Both the position numbers and the translations under genes were made by a program. Shown here in pieces: positions 37,121 through 45,695 of a stretch of DNA of 64,000 nt. Position 1 is the stretch's first letter. Each line of letters starts with the position of its first letter. The DNA lies in contig NZ_CP152052.1 in assembly GCF_038637725.1 (NCBI RefSeq), positions 2,959,501-3,023,500 of the forward strand, in the 5' to 3' direction. Source of the stretch: Psychrobacillus sp. FSL H8-0483 (GTDB lineage Bacteria; Bacillota; Bacilli; Bacillales_A; Planococcaceae). The notes beneath the pieces are model-generated. The model searched no databases. It saw nothing but the letters and a program-made list of their open reading frames with translations, and was not told the origin of the DNA.

Positions 37121-37445
37121 CGAATTCCATCCTCCTTTCTTGGAAATATGGTAGTTGCTCGATAAATAATCTGGATTCAGGATTGCAAAATTCATGAATC
37201 AACGCGTATACTTTTTTCATTCTTATGTCGTATTGATCATTTTCTTTATCTAGATGATAAGGCTTGATTGGAATATGTGCTCGCCAAAAATCTTTTATTT
37301 CTACAACATTTAGTTGGTCGAAAAGTTTGTCAAACACAGGAATAATTTCCTGGTTTGCGTTTATTTCAAATTCCCAAGGAGATTCATCGGGATAAGCATA
37401 CACCTTTCGATGGACAACAGATACGTACACTTTGCTTACTGTCAT
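37113..37445 (-). CDS. conserved hypothetical protein, 110 aa
   Basis: Start ATG at 37445, 10 bp after AAAGGA. Soluble protein with alternating beta and helix (VSKVYVSVVHRKVYAYPDE at the N-terminus, then WEFEINANQEIIPVFDKLFD). Not recognised as a named family; no catalytic motif seen. It is followed by an overlapping 52-aa gene and a terminator, giving a two-gene transcript. Confidence 0.72.
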   Translation of the reverse strand: MTVSKVYVSVVHRKVYAYPDESPWEFEINANQEIIPVFDKLFDQLNVVEIKDFWRAHIPIKPYHLDKENDQYDIRMKKVYALIHEFCNPESRLFIEQLPYFQERRMEFVE

Positions 37446-37479
37446 TATTTTCACATCCTTTTAACGTAGTATGTGTAAA

Positions 37480-37522
37480 AAGTAAAAAAGCATGCACCCA
37501 GAAAATTGGGGCATACTTTTTT
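37480..37522 (-). terminator. terminator after the YjfB-like gene
   Basis: GTATGCCCC / GGGTGCATGC imperfect stem followed by TTTTTT on the minus strand, just past the stop codon at 37528. Confidence 0.82.
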
Positions 37523-37527
37523 TACAA

Positions 37528-37701
37528 TTAAGCTTGAACGTCTACAACCGATCCTTTATAAGGATGCGATGCTTGAGGCATATCTTCTAAAAGTTGTACT
37601 GCAGCAACCGTTTCCATATTTAGTGCGTTTTGCAACACACTCATTTGAACAGTTTGTTGTAGCTGCATTAACTGAGAAGACATAATGGAATTAATGTCCA
37701 T
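37528..37701 (-). CDS. YjfB-family small protein, 57 aa
   Basis: ATG at 37701, seven bases after GGAGG; an ATG two codons upstream is too close to that site. The sequence begins MDINSIMSSQLMQLQQTVQM and continues with an amphipathic helix (SVLQNALNMETVAAVQLLED), ending SVVDVQA. This layout matches the YjfB family (annotated as putative motility protein; function not established). The gene has its own strong ribosome-binding site and terminator. Confidence 0.8.
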   Translation of the reverse strand: MDINSIMSSQLMQLQQTVQMSVLQNALNMETVAAVQLLEDMPQASHPYKGSVVDVQA

Positions 37702-37750
37702 AGTCATTCCTCCTTCTTACATGCATATTATCGGCTAATCTAACAATTTA

Positions 37751-38683
37751 TTAATTCTTAGATAATACTTCGTCCCAGTTAACTGTTCCATCTTTCACTT
37801 TTTCACGAAGTTCTTTGTTCATTATATCTTTCGGTTTACTACCATTCGGCCAATCTTTATCATGATTTTTCCATTCTGGTCGATCCTGAGATAATATATA
37901 AGCTGCTAAATCTGCAGAATCTTGATCTGTTAATGTACCTTCTCCACCAGCTGGCATATTATTTTTTATATACCCTGCCATTTTTGAAATACGTGCAAGT
38001 CCCGCTCCATCATTGAAAGAATTATCACCCCATAAAGCAGGGCCAGTATTTGGACCAGTCCCAGCTCCGTCTCCAGCATGACAAGCTATGCATGATTGCT
38101 GATATAGCTCTTCTCCACTTGAAACACTTGGAGTGGGCACGTCATCCATAGAATTTGTATTTCTCCATGGGATATCGGCTCCAACTGGAATTCCTTCTGA
38201 AATATAAGTAAAATATGCTACCATTGCTTTTAACTCTTCGCTATTTGCCTCAAATTTTTCTCCATTCATACTTCTTACCATACACCCATTAATACGATCT
38301 TCTATTGTCACAATTTTTCCTGAGCGTTCTATATATTGTGGATAAACAGCTGTGACTCCAACGAGTGAAGATGAATTTTGATCTAATCCAGCTCCTGCAT
38401 GACAACTTGTACATGATAAATTATTTCCTACATAAGGATCTGCCACAGAATATGTTTCATTCACCAAGTCGTAACCATAAGTAATAGCTTCCCCCAATGG
38501 GCCTTCTGGTACGTCTTCCATACTTGGTGGGTTATAAGCAAGAACCTCTTTGCTAGATTCACCGTTTGAGGATGCTACTTGCTGTTCGGGTATTTCTACG
38601 CTCATTTTGTCTGTTAGCATCACAGCTCCTATGATTGTTCCTATAAACAATAACCCCAATGCAATTCCTATTCCGTTATTCAT
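37751..38683 (-). CDS. membrane-anchored dihaem cytochrome c, thiosulfate-dehydrogenase (TsdA)-like
   Basis: 310 residues from the ATG at 38683 (AAAGGAGAGATAAGC upstream; the ATG at 38701 lies within that site). An N-terminal membrane segment (about 4-22) anchors it outside. Two haem-c sites: CTSCH at 91-95 and CIACH at 198-202. A cysteine, Cys134 (INGCMVRSMNG), lies 39 residues after the first haem histidine, the spacing at which TsdA enzymes place their unusual Cys axial ligand; NNMPAG near 250 offers a Met ligand for haem 2. TsdA oxidises thiosulfate to tetrathionate or does the reverse. No partner cytochrome or sulfur gene is adjacent. Confidence 0.8.
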   Translation of the reverse strand: MNNGIGIALGLLFIGTIIGAVMLTDKMSVEIPEQQVASSNGESSKEVLAYNPPSMEDVPEGPLGEAITYGYDLVNETYSVADPYVGNNLSCTSCHAGAGLDQNSSSLVGVTAVYPQYIERSGKIVTIEDRINGCMVRSMNGEKFEANSEELKAMVAYFTYISEGIPVGADIPWRNTNSMDDVPTPSVSSGEELYQQSCIACHAGDGAGTGPNTGPALWGDNSFNDGAGLARISKMAGYIKNNMPAGGEGTLTDQDSADLAAYILSQDRPEWKNHDKDWPNGSKPKDIMNKELREKVKDGTVNWDEVLSKN

Positions 38684-38758
38684 GCTTATCTCTCCTTTCA
38701 TTGCTTAATTCAAGCATAACAAAAGAGAGTGTACTCAGATGTGACTTATATCACAAAT

Positions 38759-38790
38759 AGACCAACAATTACATTAATTGTTGGTCTTTT
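38759..38790. terminator. terminator after dps
   Basis: AGACCAACAATTA / TAATTGTTGGTCT hairpin between dps and the cytochrome gene; flanking A/T runs suit the minus strand weakly. Confidence 0.8.
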
Positions 38791-38793
38791 GAC

Positions 38794-39243
38794 TTATTTG
38801 TTTGAATCACCTAAAAATGCATTTAGCATCCACTGATGTTTTTCTATCTTTTGATAAATTGCATTTAACAAATCTTCCGTCATATCATCTTCATCTTTTG
38901 CAGCCTCATCCATCCCTTTTTTAAGTGATTTCATAATTAGATCAAAGTCTTTTACGACTATTTCAACCATTTTATCTGCAGTTTCTTTATTGTTCGCTTC
39001 CTTAACTTCGGAAAGCTCTAAGTGTTCTTGTAAGGTTGCTACTGGATTTGCTCCTAAAGTTAATAAGCGCTCCGCAATTTCATCCATATTTAACGTCGCT
39101 TCATTATAAAGTTCTTCAAATTTTGCATGTAAGGTAAAGAAAGATGATCCTTTCACATACCAATGAAAATTGTGCAACTTTGTATACATAACGGACCATG
39201 TTGCCACTTGCTTGTTTAATTCATTATTTAATGCTGTCGACAT
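38794..39243 (-). CDS. dps: Dps-family ferritin-like DNA-protection protein
   Basis: 149 residues from ATG at 39243 (MSTALNNELNKQ), preceded by GAGGGAGAGTGACAACTTT; longer starts at 39309 add a polar tail unlike the family. Four-helix ferritin fold. The ferroxidase ligands His in KLHNFHWYVKG (about 27-37) and the DEIAERLLTLG segment (about 59-69, normally with Asp and Glu ligands) are both present. It stores iron and removes hydrogen peroxide. I saw no convincing PerR or SigB promoter by eye. Confidence 0.93.
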   Translation of the reverse strand: MSTALNNELNKQVATWSVMYTKLHNFHWYVKGSSFFTLHAKFEELYNEATLNMDEIAERLLTLGANPVATLQEHLELSEVKEANNKETADKMVEIVVKDFDLIMKSLKKGMDEAAKDEDDMTEDLLNAIYQKIEKHQWMLNAFLGDSNK

Positions 39244-39344
39244 AAAGTTGTCACTCTCCCTCGAATAATAGTTGCTTTCACTTTTCATATTCCTTTTAAT
39301 TTCATACAATAAACATAATGAAACTTATACTGGAGTGAAGCAAT

Positions 39345-39470
39345 ATGGTATTTTGGATTTTAGGCGCTGCAATATTACTGAGTATTTTTGGCTTTACATT
39401 TTTATATAAATTGGCAATGAATGAAAAACCAGCGAAAATTGACCCGAAACCTAAGGACCTGGATATATAA
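39345..39470 (+). CDS. 41-aa single-pass membrane protein upstream of yidD
   Basis: MVFWILGAAILLSIFGFTFL followed by YKLAMNEKPA and a charged Pro/Lys tail. One transmembrane helix with a cytoplasmic C-terminus is predicted by the positive-inside rule. TGGAGTGAAGCAAT precedes the ATG, and its TAA abuts the yidD ATG (taaATG), so the two are translated in sequence. Resembles YtzI-like small proteins in size and location; function unknown. Too short for most gene finders. Confidence 0.72.
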   Translation: MVFWILGAAILLSIFGFTFLYKLAMNEKPAKIDPKPKDLDI

Positions 39471-39704
39471 ATGAAGCATATTATTATAAGTATTTTTCGC
39501 TTTTATCAGAAGTTTATTTCTCCTTTGTCCCCTCCCAGCTGCCGCTTTTATCCTACATGCTCCCATTACGGGGTGGAAGCTGTTCAAAAACATGGTGCAC
39601 TTAAAGGAAGTTATTTAACCGTTAGAAGAATATCTAAATGCCATCCATTTCATGAAGGTGGAGTAGATCCAGTCCCAGAAGAATGGCCTTTGAAGAAAAA
39701 ATAA
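39471..39704 (+). CDS. yidD: membrane protein insertion efficiency factor YidD
   Basis: 77 residues. The family pattern is clear: [10 protein letters not shown] (10-19), [11 protein letters not shown] (24-34), [20 protein letters not shown] (41-60) with GGVDPVP (63-69). YidD assists insertion of membrane proteins together with YidC. It follows directly on a 41-aa membrane protein gene. A weak terminator-like AAAGGC / GCCTTTTT lies at 39713-39734. Confidence 0.95.
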   Translation: MKHIIISIFRFYQKFISPLSPPSCRFYPTCSHYGVEAVQKHGALKGSYLTVRRISKCHPFHEGGVDPVPEEWPLKKK

Positions 39705-39770
39705 ATCAAAGGCTATTTTTTCTTGCCTTTTTACACAAACTACTGTAAGCTAATATAGTTCTCTGTTTTT

Positions 39771-39791
39771 AAAACGTAATCATTACTATTT
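39771..39791. promoter_or_regulatory. Zur box upstream of the zinc-binding lipoprotein gene
   Basis: AAAACGTAATCATTACTATTT against the Firmicute Zur consensus AAATCGTAATNATTACGATTT: two mismatches, central inverted repeat intact (GTAATCATTAC, first ten bases shown on both sides). It ends 16 bp before the start codon, suited to repression when zinc is plentiful. Confidence 0.88.
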
Positions 39792-39807
39792 AGAAAGGTG
39801 AGTTTAT

Positions 39808-40794
39808 ATGAAACGTGTTACTTTAGTGTGCTTAATATTCTTTTTAATATTCCTTGCGGCTTGTGGAAATAAAGAAGAATCTATAAATGAAGAAGAAAAT
39901 GATCTCCAAATTTATACAACCGTATACCCTTTACAATATTTTGCAGAGCGTATAGGTGGTGAAGAGGTAACTGTATCTTCTATCTATCCTGCTGGAGCAA
40001 ATGAACATACATTTGAGCCAACTCAAAAAGATATGATTGCATTAGCAGATGCAGATTTATTTTTCTACATAGGATTGGGACTTGAAGGATTTGTGGAAAA
40101 TGCTAAAAAAACATTAGCGGATGAACAAGTGAAAATGATTGCTACGATTGATGAAGTTTCGGATGATCAATTAGAAGCAAGTTCCCATGATGAGCATGAA
40201 GGCGAAGAAGAGATGCATGATGAAGCAACGGAAGAACATCAGGACAGCAGTCACGATGGACACGACCATGGCAAAATAGATCCACATGTATGGATGTCTC
40301 CGAAAATTAGTCAAAGCCTTGCTTTGTCTATTAAAAACTCTCTTATAGAGGCTGCTCCAGATCAAAAAGAGACGTTTGAAAAAAACTACCAATCTTTAAT
40401 CGCTGAACTTCAACAACTAGATGCTAACTTTGAAGAAATGGCCCATAATGCGACTAATAAGACATTCTTCGTATCACATGCCGCTTTTGGTTACATCGCT
40501 AATACGTATGGGTTAGAGCAAGTAGCGGTGGCAGGTCTTAATTCGCAAGATGAACCCTCTCAAAAAGAATTAACAAAAATTATTGATTTAGCAAAAGAAA
40601 AAAATATAGAGTACATTTTATTTGAACAAAATGTATCTTCTAAACTAACAGAAGTGATTCAACAAGAGGTTGGCGCGAAAAGCTTAGTTCTTCATAACTT
40701 GGGCGTGCTTTCACAAGAAGATATTACTAATGAGGAAACGTATTTTACTCTAATGAATAAAAATCTTGAAACATTAGAAACTGTATTAAAATGA
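39808..40794 (+). CDS. znuA: zinc ABC-transporter substrate-binding lipoprotein (ZnuA/AdcA type)
   Basis: 328 residues. A lipoprotein signal with lipobox LAAC places Cys19 at the mature N-terminus. SBP of cluster 9: EHTFEPTQKD near 71-80 holds the first zinc His; a His/Asp/Glu-rich loop spans about 128-153 (HDEHEGEEEMHDEATEEHQD and HDGHDHG); DPHVWMSP near 157-164, HAAFGYIA near 227-234 and a late acidic ligand region complete the site. It captures zinc outside the cell. AGAAAGGTGAG is the ribosome-binding site, and a Zur box overlaps the promoter region. No permease or ATPase genes are next to it. Confidence 0.92.
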   Translation: MKRVTLVCLIFFLIFLAACGNKEESINEEENDLQIYTTVYPLQYFAERIGGEEVTVSSIYPAGANEHTFEPTQKDMIALADADLFFYIGLGLEGFVENAKKTLADEQVKMIATIDEVSDDQLEASSHDEHEGEEEMHDEATEEHQDSSHDGHDHGKIDPHVWMSPKISQSLALSIKNSLIEAAPDQKETFEKNYQSLIAELQQLDANFEEMAHNATNKTFFVSHAAFGYIANTYGLEQVAVAGLNSQDEPSQKELTKIIDLAKEKNIEYILFEQNVSSKLTEVIQQEVGAKSLVLHNLGVLSQEDITNEETYFTLMNKNLETLETVLK

Positions 40795-40797
40795 CAC

Positions 40798-40828
40798 AAA
40801 GACACTTAGAACTCTAAGTGTCTTTTAT
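40798..40828. terminator. terminator between znuA and menE
   Basis: AAAGACACTTAGA / TCTAAGTGTCTTTT hairpin; it includes the last codons of menE (stop at 40814). Confidence 0.9.
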
Positions 40829-42244
40829 ATGTTTGAAAAATTCTCTTCTCATCAATTTGTTCGATGCATTTCTAGGAAGCTGCTCCACAAAATAATAAGC
40901 AACAGGTTGTTTATAAGAAGCAATTTGTGTCTTCATAAAAGCTTTCAATTCCTCTTCCCCAGTATCTTTCTTTAAAACAACAAATGCTACAGGTACTTGC
41001 CCCCACTTGTCATCCGACCTTCCAGCAACACCTGCTTCTTGCACCGCTGGATGTTTAACTAATGCTTGCTCTACTTCTGCTGGATATATATTCTCACCAC
41101 CAGAAATAATTAAGTCAGAACGACGATCCAAAACAAATAAATAACCTTCCCCATCTATATACCCCATATCTCCTGTATGGAGCCAACCATCAACTAATGG
41201 ATTTCTTAGTTCAGAAGCACCAATATACCCTGTTGTCACATGAGGCCCTTTAATACAAATTTCTCCGATATTTTCTTCCCCATCAATACGCACATCGGCA
41301 AAAAATAGCGGTTTACCTGCAGAACCTAATTTCCGAATAGCATCTTCGCTGGATAGTGTCGTGGTTTGGGAGGAAGTTTCCGTCATTCCGTATGTTTGTA
41401 ACACTGGAATATTTCGTTTAATTGCTCTCTCTAAATAATTTAATGGAACCGGTCCTCCACCAACGAGCATGGATTTAAATGTATTTGGGAAGGATAGATT
41501 TTTCGTTTCAAGTACTGTAATAATTCTTTCAAGTGTTACTGCAACGACGGACATTCCCGTGACAGTACCACTTAAAATGTCCTCTACAACTTTTTCTGCA
41601 TCAAACTTTGTATGAAGATGGACAGTCATTCCGTATAGCACAGAACGCATTAAAATGGAAAAGCCACTAATATGAAATAACGGCATTGTACATAACCAGC
41701 AATCATGTGGCTGTACACCTAAATTTAGTGCAGAACCAGACGCACTCATCACATGATTTTCAAGTGATTGTCGAACACCTTTCGGATTACCTGTCGTTCC
41801 TGACGTATACATGATCGTAATGGTACGATCTTTTGGCCACTCTTTTTCCATTTCAAAAGCAGTTTGTTCAGCAAGATGTACATCTTCAAAAGAAAGCCTT
41901 TTTGGGTATGCTAAATTTCTTATTTCAAAAGAATCTACTAATAAATAATCAGCATTACTATCTTGCAATTGATAGCTCAGCTCTCCCTCTGTCAGTCTTT
42001 CATTTAGCATCACTAACTCACAACCAAGCTGGATGCAACCATGTAATACAACCACTAGCTGAGGATTGGATGATGCTAAAATAGCAACTCTCATTCCTGG
42101 TAAAATGCCTTTTGTTCGAAGCTTTTCTGCAAATACATTCGCTTCTGTATAAACTTGCGCAAATGTCCATTCTTTCTCATAAAAGCGTAAGGCAATTCGA
42201 TTGGGTGTTAAACTTGCACGTTTCAATAATAGATTAGGATACAT
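40814..42244 (-). CDS. menE: o-succinylbenzoate-CoA ligase
   Basis: 476 residues of the ANL adenylating superfamily. P-loop YTSGTTGNPKGVRQ near 146-159; QTYGMTETSSQTTT near 280-293; HTGDMGYIDGEGYLFVLDRR (about 357-376) and the C-terminal lysine segment PRNASNKLMRREFF near 459-472. It activates o-succinylbenzoate to its CoA ester in menaquinone synthesis. AAAGGAGATAATGG lies upstream. It is last of the men genes here and is separated from menB by 108 bp containing a terminator-like hairpin. Confidence 0.95.
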   Translation of the reverse strand: MYPNLLLKRASLTPNRIALRFYEKEWTFAQVYTEANVFAEKLRTKGILPGMRVAILASSNPQLVVVLHGCIQLGCELVMLNERLTEGELSYQLQDSNADYLLVDSFEIRNLAYPKRLSFEDVHLAEQTAFEMEKEWPKDRTITIMYTSGTTGNPKGVRQSLENHVMSASGSALNLGVQPHDCWLCTMPLFHISGFSILMRSVLYGMTVHLHTKFDAEKVVEDILSGTVTGMSVVAVTLERIITVLETKNLSFPNTFKSMLVGGGPVPLNYLERAIKRNIPVLQTYGMTETSSQTTTLSSEDAIRKLGSAGKPLFFADVRIDGEENIGEICIKGPHVTTGYIGASELRNPLVDGWLHTGDMGYIDGEGYLFVLDRRSDLIISGGENIYPAEVEQALVKHPAVQEAGVAGRSDDKWGQVPVAFVVLKKDTGEEELKAFMKTQIASYKQPVAYYFVEQLPRNASNKLMRREFFKHIKDT

Positions 42245-42265
42245 TGGATACCATTATCTCCTTTA

Positions 42266-42300
42266 GAAAAAGAAGCTGCCCTAAAGAAGGACAGCTTCAT
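42266..42300 (-). terminator. internal terminator/attenuator between menB and menE
   Basis: On the minus strand GAAGCTGTCC / GGGCAGCTTC hairpin followed by TTTTTC, upstream of the menE ribosome-binding site. It should lower menE transcription relative to menFDHB, or menE may have its own promoter (none clear). Confidence 0.8.
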
Positions 42301-42352
42301 TAATATCAAATTGCCTTGGCATATTTGCTTTCAGATTTTGCATCGTGCTAAA

Positions 42353-43174
42353 TCACGGAAAACGTGGGAATTGACCGAAATCAGGTTTACGTTTTTCTTT
42401 AAATGCGTCGCGGCCTTCTTTTGCTTCTTCAGTTGTGTAATAAAGAAGTGTAGCATCTCCAGCCATTTGTTGAAGACCAGCCAATCCGTCTGTATCCGCA
42501 TTCATCGCTGCTTTTAAGAAACGAAGTGCAGTTGGGCTCATCTCTAGCATTTCCTCACACCATTGAACCGTTTCGTCTTCTAATTGTGCGTATGGAACCA
42601 CTGTATTTACTAAGCCCATATCAAGTGCTTGCTGTGCATCGTATTGGCGACATAAGAACCAAATTTCACGCGCTTTTTTATGTCCAACAATACGTGCTAA
42701 ATAACCAGAACCATATCCAGCATCAAACGAACCAACTTTAGGACCTGTTTGTCCAAATTTTGCATTGTCCGCAGCAATGGTTAAATCACAAACAACGTGA
42801 AGAACATGTCCGCCACCAATTGCATAGCCAGCTACCATCGCCACAACAGGCTTAGGAATAACACGGATCAATCTTTGTAAATCTAATACGTTTAAACGAG
42901 GAATTTCATCTTCCCCTACATAACCACCATGTCCACGTACTTTTTGATCCCCACCTGAACAGAATGCATGCTCACCTTCACCAGTTAAAATAATTGCTCC
43001 GATCGATTGATCATCGCGAGCACGAGAGAAAGCATCAATTAGCTCCATCACTGTTTTTGGTCGAAATGCATTTCGCACTTCTGGACGGTTAATCGTTACT
43101 TTTGCAATACCATTATAAAACTCATACTTAATGTCTTCATATGTACGTAATGTTGTCCATTCACGAGTCATCAT
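42353..43174 (-). CDS. menB: 1,4-dihydroxy-2-naphthoyl-CoA synthase
   Basis: 273 residues (272 if the second ATG at 43171, better spaced from GGAGG, is used). Crotonase fold: [15 protein letters not shown] near 73-87, the [19 protein letters not shown] oxyanion segment near 121-139, and [23 protein letters not shown] near 152-174. It closes the ring of o-succinylbenzoyl-CoA. Coupled to menH through a 4-bp overlap. Confidence 0.97.
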   Translation of the reverse strand: MMTREWTTLRTYEDIKYEFYNGIAKVTINRPEVRNAFRPKTVMELIDAFSRARDDQSIGAIILTGEGEHAFCSGGDQKVRGHGGYVGEDEIPRLNVLDLQRLIRVIPKPVVAMVAGYAIGGGHVLHVVCDLTIAADNAKFGQTGPKVGSFDAGYGSGYLARIVGHKKAREIWFLCRQYDAQQALDMGLVNTVVPYAQLEDETVQWCEEMLEMSPTALRFLKAAMNADTDGLAGLQQMAGDATLLYYTTEEAKEGRDAFKEKRKPDFGQFPRFP

Positions 43175-43995
43175 TCATCCTCCTTCAAAATTATATCCTT
43201 TACTATTGTAGCAAACAATTCGGCATTTTCCACATGAATTGCATGTCCCACATCATTAACTTGCTTATGATGACAATTTGGTAATAGTTTTTGCATTTCT
43301 TTTGCTATGTCATAAAATTTTTGGTCTAACTCTCCAGTAATTAAAATCGTTGGATTCTTGATATTCACTAGCTTGTCCCAATAAGAAGGTTGCACGCCTG
43401 TACTAAAGCCTCTCAAACTATTGGAGAACCCAACTTCGGATCCCGCAAGTCTTTCTGCTCGTATTTTTTGCTGTTTTTCGAGTGATAAGCTTTTTTGTGA
43501 ATGAAACAAAGGAATACCTTCCCAAAAATCTACAAAAGAGACAATTCCATCGTTTGTAATTCTTTCTGCAAGCAACTCATCTGCACGCTTTCTTTTTACT
43601 CGCTCATCTTCACTTGCTAGACCTGGAGAACTACTCTCCAAAATTAACTTGTCCACGGGATATTTAGTAGCATAGGCGAGCGCTAATCTACCTCCCATAG
43701 AGTAGCCTATAAGTGTAAAATTACTCCACTTCAGTTGTAGTAATAATTCATGTAGCGCTTCTATTTGTTCTTCCGTAGTATATGGTTTAATCAGCTCCGG
43801 CTTAGATGATTGCCCATGTCCGACTAGATCAACTGTTAGCACTTCCACTGTTGCAGGAAGATACGTTATTACTTCGTTCCATGTATCACTAGATCCAGTA
43901 AACCCATGAAGAAATATAACTTTTTCTTTTGCTCCAATATTATATCTTTTTATATGCATATTTATATTATGAACATTTACATTCATGCTCTCCAA
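43171..43995 (-). CDS. menH: SHCHC synthase MenH (alpha/beta hydrolase)
   Basis: 274 residues; a start at 43986 (MNVNVHNIN) is also possible. Alpha/beta hydrolase fold with [12 protein letters not shown] near 28-39, nucleophile elbow [15 protein letters not shown] near 97-111 (Ser intact), Asp in TGELDQKF near 218-225 and His in [10 protein letters not shown] near 246-255. It eliminates pyruvate from SEPHCHC in menaquinone synthesis. It overlaps menD by 13 bp and menB by 4 bp. Confidence 0.92.
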   Translation of the reverse strand: MESMNVNVHNINMHIKRYNIGAKEKVIFLHGFTGSSDTWNEVITYLPATVEVLTVDLVGHGQSSKPELIKPYTTEEQIEALHELLLQLKWSNFTLIGYSMGGRLALAYATKYPVDKLILESSSPGLASEDERVKRKRADELLAERITNDGIVSFVDFWEGIPLFHSQKSLSLEKQQKIRAERLAGSEVGFSNSLRGFSTGVQPSYWDKLVNIKNPTILITGELDQKFYDIAKEMQKLLPNCHHKQVNDVGHAIHVENAELFATIVKDIILKEDE

Positions 43996-45695
43996 ATCGA
44001 GTCTAACTCCTTAGAAATGGCAGACCATAGTTTTCGATGCGTTTCCGTATTTACTTGCCTATTCGTAAACACTTCTATAATACGCACATCTTTTGTTTTC
44101 GTCTGATTCAAAGCATGTTTAAATGCTTCTTTTGTATGAACCGCATCATATTGAGCATCGTACATAGCTGCAATATGCGAAAATTCAAGACCTGTTGGAG
44201 TTCCGAATAAATGCTCAAAATAATTTTTCTCAGTAGATTGAGGTAAATAAGAGAAGATACCTCCCCCATCATTATTCATCACAACAATGGTTATATTAGT
44301 TTGCTGGAATCTACTTACGATTAGACCATTCACATCATGTACAAAAGCTAAATCACCAATAAGTAAAAAACTTTGACGACCGGTAGCTGCTTGTACACCC
44401 AATGCAGTTGAAACAACCCCATCTATTCCGTTTGTTCCTCTATTTGCATATATTTGAATATCTTTGGATGTTTTATTGAAAAATGTATCTACATCGCGAA
44501 TTGGCATGCTACTACTTGCAAATAAATCCGCACCGTTTGGTAACGATTCGAATAATGTACCTGCAAGTGCCCCTTCATCCTCTTCCATTTCTAAATAAGC
44601 TTGGATATGTGTCGTAGCAATTTCATTCGCTTTCGACCAATTTTCTAAGTAAATAGAAGTTTGCTTATCTTGGATTGGAATCCATAAAGATGTTGCTCCT
44701 ACTTGAACATGATGCGTCACAATATGAAGAGAATCACGGAAAATCGGACTTTCATCTACTGCTATAAACACGGTTGGTTTACATGCTTTTAAAAATTGTG
44801 TGAGCGGTTTTGAAACTGGCTGTGCTCCAAATCGAACGACAACATCCGGAACAACACTTTCTTTAAATGAACTCTCTTTTAACAGCGCATCATATTGATC
44901 AATACATAAATGCATACAATCTTCCGGAACGGAGCTACGTAAATTTGATAATGGATCTGCCAATACCGGCCATTGAACCGTCTTAACAAATTCCCAAAAA
45001 CCTTCCGTTGTATGAAGTGAATCACCAACTATAAATAAACCCTTCTCTTCTTTTTGCAATATACCCTTATACCAATGAATAAACTCTTCCCCTGGTATAA
45101 GCTGCCCCATTTCCACCTTACTAACTTGTAATGCAGAATGGTGCTGATCCATATTGATAAGTAGGGGCTCTCGAAATGGCACATTAATATGAACTGGACC
45201 CATAGGGGAAGCAATTGATGTAGAAACAGCACGATGGATATGACGTTCTATAAAAGGTAAACTTTCTTCATTATCCTCCGGAATTGGAAAATCGACAGAC
45301 CACTTTACATGTTTTCCAAACAGATGGATTTGATCAATCGCTTGAGGTGCTCCTACTTCACGTAACTCATGTGGGCGATCAGCTGTAACAACAAGTAATG
45401 GAACCCGCGCATAATAAGCTTCCACTATAGCAGGAAAGAAATTGGCGGCAGCTGTTCCCGATGTACACAATAAAACAACTGGCGTTTTTTTTGCTTTTGC
45501 TATTCCTAATGCGAAAAAACCAGCTGAACGTTCATCAATTTGACGATAAAATTGAAAACCTTCGCTTTTTGCAAATGCATATGCTAATGGTGTAGATCTA
45601 GAGCCTGGACATATGACCACATCTTCTACACCTGTTCTTTTTATTGTTTCTACAAATTGATTGACATAAGACGTCAAATACTCCATATTATTCAT
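43983..45695 (-). CDS. menD: SEPHCHC synthase MenD (ThDP enzyme)
   Basis: 570 residues. Thiamine-diphosphate enzyme: PGSRSTPLAYAF near 29-40, the catalytic Glu in QIDERSAGFFALG near 52-64, LCTSGTAAANFFPA near 75-88, RGTNGIDGVVSTALG near 410-424 and the ThDP motif GDLAFVHDVNGL near 433-444 with NNDGGGIFSYLP. It joins isochorismate and 2-oxoglutarate. Its start overlaps the menF stop by 8 bp. Confidence 0.97.
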   Translation of the reverse strand: MNNMEYLTSYVNQFVETIKRTGVEDVVICPGSRSTPLAYAFAKSEGFQFYRQIDERSAGFFALGIAKAKKTPVVLLCTSGTAAANFFPAIVEAYYARVPLLVVTADRPHELREVGAPQAIDQIHLFGKHVKWSVDFPIPEDNEESLPFIERHIHRAVSTSIASPMGPVHINVPFREPLLINMDQHHSALQVSKVEMGQLIPGEEFIHWYKGILQKEEKGLFIVGDSLHTTEGFWEFVKTVQWPVLADPLSNLRSSVPEDCMHLCIDQYDALLKESSFKESVVPDVVVRFGAQPVSKPLTQFLKACKPTVFIAVDESPIFRDSLHIVTHHVQVGATSLWIPIQDKQTSIYLENWSKANEIATTHIQAYLEMEEDEGALAGTLFESLPNGADLFASSSMPIRDVDTFFNKTSKDIQIYANRGTNGIDGVVSTALGVQAATGRQSFLLIGDLAFVHDVNGLIVSRFQQTNITIVVMNNDGGGIFSYLPQSTEKNYFEHLFGTPTGLEFSHIAAMYDAQYDAVHTKEAFKHALNQTKTKDVRIIEVFTNRQVNTETHRKLWSAISKELDSIWRA

